In this document: positions 16,476 through 25,412 of the stretch, in pieces
Layout of the letters: each line of letters begins with the position of its first letter
How positions within the stretch are numbered: the stretch's first letter is position 1
Origin: Nonomuraea fuscirosea
GTDB taxonomy: Bacteria > Actinomycetota > Actinomycetes > Streptosporangiales > Streptosporangiaceae
Direction: 5' to 3'
DNA: 64,000 nucleotides
NCBI RefSeq assembly: GCF_003001935.1
Contig: NZ_PVNG01000003.1
Span: forward strand, 1 to 64,000
Notes under the pieces: generated by a model
What the model was told of the DNA's origin: nothing
The model's database searches: none
What the model saw: the letters and a program-made list of their open reading frames with translations, nothing else
Made by a program: the position numbers and the translations under genes

Positions 16476-17831
16476 TTGGCGCGCCTTTTCGGCACCGACG
16501 GGGTACGTGGGGTCGCGGGCCGCGACCTCACGGCGGAGCTCGCCATGGACTTGTCCGTGGCGGCCGCTCACGTCCTCGGCGATGCAGGCGCGTTCTCCGC
16601 CACCGGATCCGGTAAACACCGGCCGGTGGCGGTCGTGGGCCGGGACCCGCGTGCCTCGGGAGAGTTTCTCGAGGCCGCCGTGGTCGCCGGCCTCGCGGCG
16701 TCTGGAGTGGATGTGCTGCGCCTCGGCGTGCTGCCCACCCCGGCCGTCGCCCACCTCACCGCCGCGCTCGGCGCCGACCTCGGCGTCATGCTCTCGGCGT
16801 CGCACAACCCGGCGCCCGACAACGGCATCAAGTTCCTGGCCCGCGGCGGCTTCAAGCTGTCCGACGCGGACGAGGACGAGATCGAGCGGCGGCTGGGGGA
16901 GGAGTGGAGCTTCCCCGTCGGCTCCGGCGTCGGGCGCGTGCGCGACGCGTACGGAGAGGCGGACCGCTACATCTCCCACGTGCTGACCACGATGACCGCG
17001 GCCCTCGACGGCCTGAACGTCGTGGTCGACTGCGCTCACGGGGCCGCCCACATGGTGGCGCCCGAGGCGCTGGTGCGCGCGGGAGCCAGGGTCGAGGCCA
17101 TCGGCGCCAGGCCCGACGGGCTGAACATCAACGACGGCCACGGCTCGACCCACCTGGACAAGCTCCGTCAGGTGGTCATCTCGCGCGGGGCCGACCTCGG
17201 CGTGGCCTACGACGGCGACGCCGACCGCTGCCTCGCGGTCGACCACACGGGCGCCGTCGTCGACGGCGACCACATCATGGCCGTGCTGGCCGCGGCCATG
17301 CACGGCGAGGGCCTGCTGGCCAAGGACACCGTGGTCGCGACCGTGATGTCCAACCTGGGCTTCAAGCTGGCGATGCGCGATGCGGGGATCACCGTGGTGG
17401 AGACCTCGGTGGGCGACCGCTACGTGCTGGAGCGGATGAAGTCCGACGGCTTCAACCTGGGCGGCGAGCAGTCGGGGCACGTCATCATGCTCGACCACGC
17501 CACCACCGGCGACGGCCTGCTCACCTCCCTGCACCTGCTGGGCGTGGTGGCCAAGTCCGGGGTGCCGCTGAAGGAGCTGGCCGCGGTGATGACGCCGCTG
17601 CCGCAGATCCTGATCAACGTCAAGGACGTCGACCGGGGCAAGGCCTCGGTGCCCGAGCTCGTCGCGGCCGTCGCCGAGGCGGAGGCGGAGCTGGGAGAGG
17701 CCGGCCGGGTTCTGATCAGGCCGAGCGGGACCGAGCCGATGATCCGGGTCATGGTCGAGGCCGCGTCGGAGGAGCACGCCACGCAGGTGGCGGGCCGTCT
17801 GGCCGCCGTGGTCCGTACGGCCTGCGTCTGA
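16476..17831 (+). CDS. glmM: Phosphoglucosamine mutase
   Basis: Converts glucosamine-6-phosphate to glucosamine-1-phosphate on the way to UDP-GlcNAc. The 451-residue protein starts [12 protein letters not shown] from a TTG codon placed one base after the rpsI stop; an in-frame upstream ATG lies inside rpsI and would add 26 unrelated residues. The phosphoserine loop is SASHNP (about Ser109), the metal loop is DGDADRC, and the sugar- and phosphate-binding segments GGEQSGH and [12 protein letters not shown] are present. Usually glmS is close by in actinobacteria; here it is not in the window. Confidence 0.95.
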   Translation: MARLFGTDGVRGVAGRDLTAELAMDLSVAAAHVLGDAGAFSATGSGKHRPVAVVGRDPRASGEFLEAAVVAGLAASGVDVLRLGVLPTPAVAHLTAALGADLGVMLSASHNPAPDNGIKFLARGGFKLSDADEDEIERRLGEEWSFPVGSGVGRVRDAYGEADRYISHVLTTMTAALDGLNVVVDCAHGAAHMVAPEALVRAGARVEAIGARPDGLNINDGHGSTHLDKLRQVVISRGADLGVAYDGDADRCLAVDHTGAVVDGDHIMAVLAAAMHGEGLLAKDTVVATVMSNLGFKLAMRDAGITVVETSVGDRYVLERMKSDGFNLGGEQSGHVIMLDHATTGDGLLTSLHLLGVVAKSGVPLKELAAVMTPLPQILINVKDVDRGKASVPELVAAVAEAEAELGEAGRVLIRPSGTEPMIRVMVEAASEEHATQVAGRLAAVVRTACV

Positions 17832-17836
17832 CGAAC

Positions 17837-17876
17837 GACCGTCCATCGGGCGCCTCGGTGCGCCCGATGGACGGTC
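17837..17876. terminator. Bidirectional terminator between glmM and the ABC exporter operon
   Basis: Perfect 17-bp arms (17837-17853 and 17860-17876) with a 6-nt loop, 5 bp after glmM and 21 bp before the end of the convergent permease gene. It can serve both operons. Confidence 0.88.
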
Positions 17877-17897
17877 GGTTCTCTCAGCGAGAAGAGC

Positions 17898-18614
17898 TCA
17901 CTCGTCTCCGGTCAGGGAGAACGCGCGCAGCCGCTGCCCGGCCCAGAGGACCGCGCCGACGGTGACGATGATCAGCGCCGGGATGGCGAAGCTCAGCGAG
18001 ACGTCCGCCTGGAAGAACGGCGAGTCGGAGATCTGCGCGGCGATCGCCTGCCCCCAGTGCTGGATCGACCAGGTACGGGCGCCGGCCAGCAGGTTGCCCA
18101 CCAGGCTCTCCCAGACCAGCGCGTAGATGATGCCGATCGTGACCGCGTGCCGGGTGACCACGCCGAGCAGCAGGAAGACGGCGGCGTACGCGATGCCGGC
18201 CACGAGCGAGCCCAGCGCGAACCCGGGCGCGATGCCGTCCTCGTTGCCGACCAGGATCCAGGCCGCCACGTACGTCGGCACCGCCGCGAACACGGCCAGC
18301 AGTGAGGCGGCGACCAGGAACTTCGTCTGCGCGATGACCGGGCGGGAGATCGGCTTGGACATCAGGTGGATGATCGTGCCGTCGTCGATCTCCGGCGCGA
18401 TGACGCCCGTGCCCGCGATGAGGCCCAGCAGCGGCAGCATGGTGCCGATCGCGAAGTTCTTCATCAGCAGCACGGTCGTGGACTGGTCGTCGGCGCTGAA
18501 CAGGCGCAGCAGCACGGCCAGGCCGATCAGGGCCAGCGGCAGCAGCAGAAGCAGGATGATCCGCCGCCGGCCCAGCAGGGCGCGGTAGGTGATGCCCGCT
18601 ACGACGGTGTTCAT
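17898..18614 (-). CDS. ABC-2 type exporter permease
   Basis: 238 residues with six predicted hydrophobic helices, no signal peptide, and the ABC-2 layout (TM1 near residues 17-38, a loop containing APEIDDGTI, TM pairs to the end). Last gene of a four-gene minus-strand operon; its ATG overlaps the stop of the upstream ATPase gene by one base, so it probably pairs with that ATPase. Substrate unknown. Confidence 0.88.
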   Translation of the reverse strand: MNTVVAGITYRALLGRRRIILLLLLPLALIGLAVLLRLFSADDQSTTVLLMKNFAIGTMLPLLGLIAGTGVIAPEIDDGTIIHLMSKPISRPVIAQTKFLVAASLLAVFAAVPTYVAAWILVGNEDGIAPGFALGSLVAGIAYAAVFLLLGVVTRHAVTIGIIYALVWESLVGNLLAGARTWSIQHWGQAIAAQISDSPFFQADVSLSFAIPALIIVTVGAVLWAGQRLRAFSLTGDE

Positions 18615-19528
18615 CAGCTGCTCCGGTTGATCAGATAGGAGAAGACGCTCTCCAGGTCCTCGTCCGCCGGGGAGACCTGGTGCAGGCGTACACCCTCGGT
18701 CTTGGCGACCTGGGGCAGCAGCCGGGCGAAGCGGCGGAACTCGGTGGCCTGGACCTCCAGCCCGTCGGGGCGCAGCGTGATGCCGCCGGTCGAGTCGTCG
18801 CGGACCAGGGCCGCGGCGAGCCGCCTGTCGTCGCTGGAGCGGATCATGAACAGGTGGGGCCGGTCGGTCATCAGCCGCCGGATCTCCCGGAAGTTGCCGG
18901 ACGCCGCGTGCCGGCCCGCGACCAGCACCTCGATGTGCTGGGCGACCCGCTCGACCTCCTCCAGGATGTGGGAGCTGAACAGGATCGTCTTGCCGCCGGT
19001 GCCCATCGTGCGGATCAGGTCCATCAGGTGCAGGCGCTGGCGCGGGTCCATGCCGTTGAACGGCTCGTCGAGCAGCAGCACGGGCGGGTCGTGGACGAGC
19101 GCGGCGGCGACCTTGACGCGCTGCCGCATGCCCTTGGAGTACGTCTCCACCCGCCGGTCCTTCGGCTCTTCCATCTCCACCGTGGCCAGGGCCTTGCGGG
19201 CGGCCTCGATGGGGTCGGGCAGGCCGTGCAGGCGGGCGGCCGAGAGGACGAACTGCCAGCCGGTCAGGAAGCCGTACACGCCCTCTCTTTCAGGAACTAG
19301 GCCGATATTTCGGTAAATATGGTGGTTCTTCCAGACCTTGGTGCCGTCGAGCGTGACCGAGCCGCCCGACGGGGCCAGGAAGCCGGCCATCATGTGCAGC
19401 AGCGTCGACTTGCCCGCGCCGTTGGGGCCGAGCAGCCCCGTGACGCCGGGGCCGATGGTCATCGTGACGTCGTTGACCGCCACCACGTTGCCGTACCAGC
19501 GGGAAACCTGCGAGAGCTCGATCTTCAT
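18614..19528 (-). CDS. ABC transporter ATP-binding protein
   Basis: 304 residues. Walker A GPNGAGKST, signature YSKGMRQRVKVAAAL, Walker B LLLDEPFNGMDP and the SSHILEEVER H-loop are all present; the C-terminal 90 residues form the extra domain typical of ABC-2/CcmA-like exporters. The ATG at 19528 (MKIELSQVSRWYGN) is chosen because it overlaps the upstream permease stop by 4 bp; the longer frame runs into that gene. Energises the permease at 17898-18614. Confidence 0.93.
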   Translation of the reverse strand: MKIELSQVSRWYGNVVAVNDVTMTIGPGVTGLLGPNGAGKSTLLHMMAGFLAPSGGSVTLDGTKVWKNHHIYRNIGLVPEREGVYGFLTGWQFVLSAARLHGLPDPIEAARKALATVEMEEPKDRRVETYSKGMRQRVKVAAALVHDPPVLLLDEPFNGMDPRQRLHLMDLIRTMGTGGKTILFSSHILEEVERVAQHIEVLVAGRHAASGNFREIRRLMTDRPHLFMIRSSDDRRLAAALVRDDSTGGITLRPDGLEVQATEFRRFARLLPQVAKTEGVRLHQVSPADEDLESVFSYLINRSS

Positions 19529-20382
19529 CGCGCGGCCGCCTTCCTGTAGCGCAGCGCCAGGGCGAGCATGGCGACGGCGAGCAGCACCACGAGGAGCAGC
19601 GCCGAGACGGGCCCGCTGGGGTAGTCGCCCTCGATGGAGTGCGGCGGGGTGCCGAACAGCCAGTGCTGGACGGAGTCGACCAGCCAGAACGGGTTCGCCA
19701 GCCAGGCCCACTTGGCCGTCTCCACGTTGCCGGTCTCGGCGAAGGTGGCGTAGATCACCGGCACCGACGCCGACGACAGCAGGTAGACCGTGATCACCGA
19801 GGCCACGCCGAGCCCGCGCCGGGGCGTGAACGAGGCCAGCGCCAGCCCGAACGCCGACAGCAGCAGGGACAGCACGAGCGCCATCAGCATCGCGCCCAGG
19901 TATTCGCCGGTGGCCGGCGGCCCGGGCATGTCCACGACCAGCTCACCCACGTACGCCAGCGTGAGCGGCCCCGCGATCAGCGCGAACACCGCCACGGTCA
20001 TCGCCGTGACCTTCGCGCCGACGTACTCGGCGATCGAGACCGGCCGCGACAGGTAGAGCGGCAGCACGCGGTAACGCAGGTCGGGCGCGACGACCGCGGG
20101 GGCCTGCGCGGCCAGGAAGATCGCCACCACGGCCTGCATGACGACCGCGAAGCCGCTGTAGGGGATGCCGCGCTGCTGAGCCAGCGCCATGATGGCGATG
20201 CTCACGATCGAGGGGATGAACATGATGCCGACCAGCGCGAACGGCACGATCTTGCTGCGCGCGGGGCGGCCGAGTCCGAAGACGCCGCGCAGGCTGTGTA
20301 CGGCCAGCGCCCTGGTCGAGTGGCCGCGGCCGAGCCGGGGGCCGTCGTAGTGGCGGTACCCGATGTCGTAGATCTCAGACAT
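19525..20382 (-). CDS. ABC-2 type exporter permease
   Basis: 285 residues with about six membrane helices; N-terminal cytoplasmic segment MSEIYDIGYRHYDGPRLGRG is characteristic of a group of actinobacterial ABC-2 permeases. Overlaps the upstream ATPase gene by 8 bp and the downstream one by 4 bp. Probably the partner of the ATPase at 20375-21283. Substrate unknown. Confidence 0.9.
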   Translation of the reverse strand: MSEIYDIGYRHYDGPRLGRGHSTRALAVHSLRGVFGLGRPARSKIVPFALVGIMFIPSIVSIAIMALAQQRGIPYSGFAVVMQAVVAIFLAAQAPAVVAPDLRYRVLPLYLSRPVSIAEYVGAKVTAMTVAVFALIAGPLTLAYVGELVVDMPGPPATGEYLGAMLMALVLSLLLSAFGLALASFTPRRGLGVASVITVYLLSSASVPVIYATFAETGNVETAKWAWLANPFWLVDSVQHWLFGTPPHSIEGDYPSGPVSALLLVVLLAVAMLALALRYRKAAAR

Positions 20383-21283
20383 GTGCGACCTCGTCCCTGA
20401 AGACGTCCTCGATGCGGTGGCGTCCCTGTTCGAGGCGGATGAGACACAGGCCCAGCTCGGCGGTGGCGTCGCGGATGGCGTCGTAGGACTCCGGCCCCGT
20501 GACCTTGACCACGAGCAGGCGTCCCTGCCGCGAGACGGCCTGGCCGCCGGCGACGAGATGGGCGGCCAGGTCGTCGAGGCCCTCGTCGACCTCGACCTCG
20601 ACGGTCTGCGTGACCTGCGTGAACTCCCCGATCGCGGACGAGCGCAGCAGCCGTCCGGCGTCGATGACGATCACGTGGTCGCAGATGCGTTCGAGCTCGC
20701 CCAGCAGGTGGGAGGTGACCAGCACGCTGATGCCGAACTCGGCGCCGATGCGCCTGATCAGCGTCAGCATCTCGTCGCGCCCGCGCGGGTCGAGCCCGTT
20801 GGTGGGCTCGTCGAGGAAGATCAGCTTCGGATCGTGGACGAGCGCCTGGGCCAGCTTGACCCGCTGCTTCATGCCGGTGGAGTAGGTGCCGACCGGCCGG
20901 TAGCGCTCTTCGGCCAGCCCGACGTGACGCAGCACGTCGGCGGCGCGCTCGCGGGCGGCCGTACGGGGCAGCCCGGACATCCGGGCGAAATGGACGATTA
21001 ATTCGGTGGCGGAGACGTCGGGGGGCAGGCATTCGTGCTCGGGCATGTAACCGACGAGCCTGCGAATGTCGGCGCCGCGCGCGGTGACGTCGAGATCGAG
21101 CACGCGCGCGCTGCCGCCGGACGGCGGCAGCAGGCCGAGCAGGATCTTGATCAGCGTCGACTTGCCGGCGCCGTTCGCCCCGACCAGACCGGTGACCCCG
21201 GGGCCCACGGTGACCGTGAGCTGGTCGACCGCGGTGACGGTGGGGAAGCGTTTGGTCAGCCCCTCGGTGGCGAGGATGTGCAT
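20375..21283 (-). CDS. ABC transporter ATP-binding protein
   Basis: 302 residues with Walker A GANGAGKST, signature YSTGMKQRVKLAQAL, Walker B LIFLDEPTNGLDP, and a C-terminal accessory domain. First gene of a tight ATPase-permease-ATPase-permease operon that probably encodes either two exporters or one heteromeric system. The ATG has TAGTGT 7 nt upstream and no ribosome binding site, consistent with leaderless transcription. Confidence 0.93.
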   Translation of the reverse strand: MHILATEGLTKRFPTVTAVDQLTVTVGPGVTGLVGANGAGKSTLIKILLGLLPPSGGSARVLDLDVTARGADIRRLVGYMPEHECLPPDVSATELIVHFARMSGLPRTAARERAADVLRHVGLAEERYRPVGTYSTGMKQRVKLAQALVHDPKLIFLDEPTNGLDPRGRDEMLTLIRRIGAEFGISVLVTSHLLGELERICDHVIVIDAGRLLRSSAIGEFTQVTQTVEVEVDEGLDDLAAHLVAGGQAVSRQGRLLVVKVTGPESYDAIRDATAELGLCLIRLEQGRHRIEDVFRDEVAHV

Positions 21284-21290
21284 GAGCCGG

Positions 21291-21296
21291 ACACTA
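21291..21296 (-). promoter_or_regulatory. Candidate leaderless -10 element of the ABC exporter operon
   Basis: Minus-strand TAGTGT followed by 7 nt and the ATG at 21283. The same hexamer precedes the 626-aa membrane protein gene at 6 nt. Confidence 0.5.
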
Positions 21297-21323
21297 CCGG
21301 TGCGCTCACGGGCGGCGCCTCAG

Positions 21324-22340
21324 TCATACGGATGAACGGCGTCCTACCTGAGGCCAGAATTTTCGCTGGACCAGGAGGGTGAGAGTGCCCGCGATGACCA
21401 TCCCCGCGAGGTTCACCGCGAGCTGGGCGACCGAGCCCGCCACCTCGCTCCAGTCGCCCAGCGCCGAGGCGACGGCCACGAAGCCGGCCACGGGGACCGT
21501 GGTGACCGAGATGAACACGCCGATCAGGGCCGACGACTTGCCCGCCGTGATCGACAGCACTCCCGCCGCGCCCGCCAGCAGGGCGACGATGAACGACCAG
21601 CGATCGGGCTTGACGATGAAGTGGAACTCCGCGCTGGTGTCGAGGTCGCCGGGGACGATCCAGCCCAGCCAGTACGAGACGAGCGCGCACGCGTACGTGA
21701 TCGCCATCGCCACCCCGAACCCGACGACCAGCGTCCGCAGCGCGTTGACGATCAGATGGCCGTTGCGGTGCAGCAGGCCGAAGCAGATGGCCGCGACCGC
21801 GCCGAACTCGGGCCCGAGCACCATCGCGCCGACGATGAGGATGAGGGAGTCCTGGAGCACGGCGATGCCGGAGAGCTGGGTGGCGATGGCGAGGAAGGCC
21901 AGGTAGGCCCATGTGATGCGGGAATCGGCGTAGACCTTCTGCGACAACTGCTCCCAGATCACCGCGTCGTCCGGCTCGCCCGGCGCCTCGTGGACGGCGT
22001 CGCGCGCGGCCTCCGACAGCGACAGCTCGATCTGCTCGGCCGCGATGGAGCCCTCGGTCTCCAGCCATTTCAGCCGGCCGAGCACCTCGTTGGCCGACTC
22101 CCTGGCGGCGTCGCAGAGCACGACGTCGCCCTTGGGGTCGCGGCCCGCACCCGGCAGGACGACGATGTTGGTGACGCCGGGGCAGTCCTCCAACACCGCC
22201 GTCGCCTCCTCGGTGCGCGCGGCGGGGACGATCAGTCGCAGATGCAGCACGTGACCATTGTCGTCGATCGGACGTTGACGATGTGTTGACGCGGATACGC
22301 GAGGCTTTTTCGCATGATCGCGTTCATGTGTCACGACCAT
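21324..22340 (-). CDS. DUF389 family integral membrane protein
   Basis: 338 residues. The N-terminal soluble part (about 30-130) carries VLHLRLIVPAARTEEATAVL and DVVLCDAARESANEVL; the rest has about six membrane helices with ILIVGAMVLGPEFGAVAAI and SITAGKSSALIGVFISVTTV, the conserved DUF389 segments. Function unknown. The ATG at 22340 lacks a ribosome binding site; an in-frame GTG at 22250 (MLHLRLIVP) would fit the domain boundary and would clear the short frame on the other strand, so the start is uncertain. Forty bp separate it from the ABC operon. Confidence 0.85.
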   Translation of the reverse strand: MVVTHERDHAKKPRVSASTHRQRPIDDNGHVLHLRLIVPAARTEEATAVLEDCPGVTNIVVLPGAGRDPKGDVVLCDAARESANEVLGRLKWLETEGSIAAEQIELSLSEAARDAVHEAPGEPDDAVIWEQLSQKVYADSRITWAYLAFLAIATQLSGIAVLQDSLILIVGAMVLGPEFGAVAAICFGLLHRNGHLIVNALRTLVVGFGVAMAITYACALVSYWLGWIVPGDLDTSAEFHFIVKPDRWSFIVALLAGAAGVLSITAGKSSALIGVFISVTTVPVAGFVAVASALGDWSEVAGSVAQLAVNLAGMVIAGTLTLLVQRKFWPQVGRRSSV

Positions 22341-22472
22341 GGTGAGGAGTGCTGGTTCGCCGACATCGACGACCAGGAGTGCGCGGGCAGGTTCGGGCGT
22401 TACCTGTTCGAGGAGGTCTTCATGTCTGGCGGAGGCGTACCCGCCGTACCGAGTGGTCGGCGCCCTTCTTGA
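22314..22472 (+). CDS. Possible small Cys/His-rich protein (52 aa)
   Basis: A 52-codon frame in the gap between two minus-strand genes: begins [20 protein letters not shown], with C6, H7, H9, C13 and C23 close together, then ends in a Gly/Pro tail. GCGAGG (22299-22304) lies 9 nt before the ATG, and two TTGACG hexamers (22275-22280, 22286-22291) lie further upstream. The 3' end overlaps the end of coaA on the other strand by 53 bp and the 5' end overlaps the annotated start of the DUF389 gene. I do not recognise a family; it may be chance. Confidence 0.3.
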   Translation: MIAFMCHDHGEECWFADIDDQECAGRFGRYLFEEVFMSGGGVPAVPSGRRPS

Positions 22473-23373
22473 GGACGAGGTCCGCGCGGCCCCTGGTGGG
22501 GGCGATGTTCTCGATCAGGTTGCGTTCGTTGATGTCGCGCCAGACGTTGACGGCGAAGGCCGTGGCCTCCTCGTACGACATCTCCGCGATGTGCCGGAAG
22601 TACGACTTCGGATCTTCGAAGGCCGTGCGGCGCAGTTTGTGGAAGCGGTCGACGTACCAGGTGCGGATGTCCTCGACCTTGGCGTCGACGTAGATGGAGA
22701 AGTCGAAGTAGTCGTTGACCGCGAGGGACGTGGGCGGGGCCGGTTGGAGGACGTTGAGGCCCTCGATGATCAGAATGTCAGGATTTTTCACGGTCTGTTT
22801 GGCGCCGGGGACGATGTCGTACTCAAGGTGGCTGTAGACGGGTGCGTGCACCTCGGCCACGCCCGCCTTCACCTCCGCCACGAATCGGACCAGGGCCCGC
22901 CGGTCGTAGCTCTCGGGGAAGCCCTTGCGATGCATGATCTTCCTGGATTCGAGCATCGCGTTGGGGTACAGGAAGCTGTCGGTGGTGATCAGCTCCACGC
23001 GCGGGTGCTCGGGCCAGCGGGCGAGGAGGGTGTGCAGCAGGCGGGCGGTGGTCGACTTGCCGACCGCGACGCTGCCCGCGATGCCCAGGATGTAGGGGAC
23101 GCGCTGCCCGGCGTGGCCGAGGAACGCGCTCAGCACGCTGCTGCGCTGCTTGGACCCGGTGAAGTGCAGGTTGAGCAGCCGGGTCAGGGGGAGGTAGATG
23201 TCGGTGACCTCGGTGAGGTCGATGGGGTCGTCGAGGCCGCGTAGTTCTTCCAGCTCGTCTGCGGTGAGAGTCAAGGGCGTGTTCTTGCGGAGCTCGCTCC
23301 ACTGCTCCCTGCTCAGGTCCACGTAGCCGTTGTTCACCTTGGCAGCGTAGCGATGCGGGACAAAGGGGATCAT
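22420..23373 (-). CDS. coaA: Type I pantothenate kinase
   Basis: First step of coenzyme A synthesis. The 317-residue protein has the P-loop [17 protein letters not shown] (about 97-113), [25 protein letters not shown] and [13 protein letters not shown], all diagnostic of bacterial CoaA. The ATG at 23373 gives the usual family length and has GAGGG about 11 nt upstream; a GTG 24 bp earlier is possible. Divergent from the PhoX-like gene; acpS, another CoA-dependent step, lies just beyond. Confidence 0.95.
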   Translation of the reverse strand: MIPFVPHRYAAKVNNGYVDLSREQWSELRKNTPLTLTADELEELRGLDDPIDLTEVTDIYLPLTRLLNLHFTGSKQRSSVLSAFLGHAGQRVPYILGIAGSVAVGKSTTARLLHTLLARWPEHPRVELITTDSFLYPNAMLESRKIMHRKGFPESYDRRALVRFVAEVKAGVAEVHAPVYSHLEYDIVPGAKQTVKNPDILIIEGLNVLQPAPPTSLAVNDYFDFSIYVDAKVEDIRTWYVDRFHKLRRTAFEDPKSYFRHIAEMSYEEATAFAVNVWRDINERNLIENIAPTRGRADLVLKKGADHSVRRVRLRQT

Positions 23374-23514
23374 GGGCGGGGGTCGCCCTCGATCCACAGC
23401 CTGTGGACGAAGACGTGGGATTACCGCGACTCCGTTCGGGGAAAGGGAACTCGTCTCGCCGAAGCCGTGCTGAAACGGATGGCGGGCGGCTACTGTCCGG
23501 ACGGGAGGTTATCC

Positions 23515-24921
23515 GTGGACCGTCGTCGCTTCATCTCCAACATGGTCGCCGGGATCGCCGGGCCCTTCGCCGGGGTCGCGTGCGCGGGAGCCAGGGGCGG
23601 GGCCGAGCCCGTGTCCGGCTACGGCCCGCTGCGCCCGGTCAAGGATCTGCGTGACGGCAAGGTGCGGCTGCACCTGCCCGACGGCTTCAAGTACCGCTCG
23701 TTCAGCGTGGCCGGCGACAAGTACGACGACGGCTCCACCGTGCCGGGCCGGCACGACGGCATGGCGGCCTTCTCCGGCCCGAAGGGCAGCGCCGTCCTGA
23801 TCCGCAATCACGAGGTCAACGGGCCCGTGGGCGCGTTCGGCGACAAGGACAAGGCGTACGACCCGATGGCCGGCGGCGGCACCTCCACGCTGCGGGTCAC
23901 CCGTTACGGCGAGGTGATCACCAGCGCGCCCTCGCTCACCGGCACCATGATGAACTGCTCCGGCGGCCCCATGGCCTGGCGCGCCTGGGTGAGCTGCGAG
24001 GAGACGGTCAACGGGCCCGACGTGGGCGACGACTTCTCCGGCGGCGACAACTCCAAGCTGACCCGCAAGCACGGCTACATCTTCGAGGTGCCGATCGGGC
24101 GCGCGGCCAGTGCCAGGCCGATCAAGGCCGCCGGTCGCTTCCCGCACGAGTCGGCCGCCTTCGACCCCTCCTCCGGCGCGATCTACCTGACCGAGGACAA
24201 CTTCGGCTTCCCGTCCGGCTTCTACCGCTACCTCCCGCCGAAGCACCCGATCCTGGCGGGGCGGCTGCTCGACGGCGGGCGGCTGCAGATGCTCGCCGTC
24301 AAGGGCGCCGAGCGCAAGGACCTGTCCGAGGGGCAGGAGCCGGGCGCCGCGTACGCGGCCACGTGGGTGGACATCGACGACCCCGACCCCGAGTTCAAGG
24401 GCAGGCCGTCCAACGACGTGGCCGTCCAGGCCGTGGGCAAGCAGGGCCGGCGGAAGGGGGCGGCGATCTTCTCCAGGCTGGAGGGGGCGGTGCACCACCA
24501 GGGGACGATCTACTTCGTCTCCACCCAGGGCGGGGCCACCGCGCCGGGCGACACCGCGCCCGACGGGTTCGGCCAGGGGCGCGGGCAGGTGTGGGCGTAC
24601 GAGACGTGGAGCGGTCGGCTCAAGCTCGCCTACGAATCGCCCCGCGCCTCCGTGCTCGACCTGCCCGACAACGTCACCGCCAGCCGGCGCGGCACCCTGG
24701 TGCTGTGTGAGGACGGTGACGGCGACAACTACCTGCGCGGCCTCAGCAAGGCGGGGCAGATCTTCGACTTCTGCCGGCTGCAGCCGATCCCCGACGACGC
24801 GGGCGCCGAGTTCGCCGGCTCCACGTTCGGCCCCGGCGGTCACACCCTCTACGTCAACGTGCAGGCCAGACAGGGCATGTCCATCGCGATCTGGGGTCCG
24901 TGGGAGCGCGGGCCGTTCTGA
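23515..24921 (+). CDS. PhoX-like (DUF839) secreted protein with Tat-type signal
   Basis: 468 residues. The GTG start at 23515 has GGGAGG (23503-23508) 6 nt upstream and gives an N-terminus MDRRRFISNMVAGIAGPFAG, a twin-arginine-like export signal. The body has DUF839/PhoX hallmarks: LPDGFKYRSFSVAGD, LIRNHEVNG, SCEETVNGP, RFPHESAAFDP, YLTEDN and LCEDGDGDN. PhoX enzymes are calcium/iron-dependent alkaline phosphatases; whether this member is a phosphatase is not certain. Single gene, divergent from coaA, with acpS 13 bp downstream under a separate start signal. Confidence 0.85.
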   Translation: MDRRRFISNMVAGIAGPFAGVACAGARGGAEPVSGYGPLRPVKDLRDGKVRLHLPDGFKYRSFSVAGDKYDDGSTVPGRHDGMAAFSGPKGSAVLIRNHEVNGPVGAFGDKDKAYDPMAGGGTSTLRVTRYGEVITSAPSLTGTMMNCSGGPMAWRAWVSCEETVNGPDVGDDFSGGDNSKLTRKHGYIFEVPIGRAASARPIKAAGRFPHESAAFDPSSGAIYLTEDNFGFPSGFYRYLPPKHPILAGRLLDGGRLQMLAVKGAERKDLSEGQEPGAAYAATWVDIDDPDPEFKGRPSNDVAVQAVGKQGRRKGAAIFSRLEGAVHHQGTIYFVSTQGGATAPGDTAPDGFGQGRGQVWAYETWSGRLKLAYESPRASVLDLPDNVTASRRGTLVLCEDGDGDNYLRGLSKAGQIFDFCRLQPIPDDAGAEFAGSTFGPGGHTLYVNVQARQGMSIAIWGPWERGPF

Positions 24922-24922
24922 G

Positions 24923-24928
24923 TAGGCT
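24923..24928 (+). promoter_or_regulatory. Candidate leaderless -10 element of acpS
   Basis: TAGGCT, then GGGACG, then the ATG of acpS at 24935. It begins two bases after the last base of the upstream stop codon. GGGACG is a poor ribosome binding site, so a leaderless message is the likeliest reading. Confidence 0.5.
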
Positions 24929-24934
24929 GGGACG

Positions 24935-25285
24935 ATGATCCTGGGAATCGGCGTGGACGTCGTCGACATCGCCCGCTTCGAGGCCGCGCTCGACCGTACG
25001 CCGCAGCTCAGGGACCGGCTGTTCACCGAGGTCGAGCGGCCGCTGGCGGTGCACTCCCTGGCCGCCAGGTTCGCCGCAAAGGAGGCGGTGGCCAAGGCGC
25101 TCGGCGCGCCGAAGGGTCTCGGTCATCTGGAGGCCGAGGTGCACTGTGATGAGCTGGGCAAGCCCGAGTTGCGGGTCTCGGGGAGGGTGGCGGAGGTGGC
25201 GTACGAGCTGGGGGTCAAGCGCTGGCACGTCTCCCTCAGCCACGACGCCGGCGTGGCCGTCGCGTACGTGATCGCCGAGGGATGA
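24935..25285 (+). CDS. acpS: Holo-[acyl-carrier-protein] synthase
   Basis: Transfers 4-phosphopantetheine from CoA to acyl carrier protein. 116 residues, normal for the trimeric AcpS family. The magnesium-binding D8 lies in [13 protein letters not shown] and E50 in [12 protein letters not shown]; the C-terminal [17 protein letters not shown] closes the fold. Located before the nnr gene as is standard in actinobacteria. Confidence 0.95.
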   Translation: MILGIGVDVVDIARFEAALDRTPQLRDRLFTEVERPLAVHSLAARFAAKEAVAKALGAPKGLGHLEAEVHCDELGKPELRVSGRVAEVAYELGVKRWHVSLSHDAGVAVAYVIAEG

Positions 25286-25412
25286 TCCGCGAGGGAGTGC
25301 CGTCGCCTGGAGGAGCGGCGGGAGCACAGCGACCGGAGCGGGGGAAGGCGGCGGCATCGGGCGACCGAGCCCGCCGCACGCAGTGCGGCAAATCAGACAG
25401 GGGAGTCAGGGC

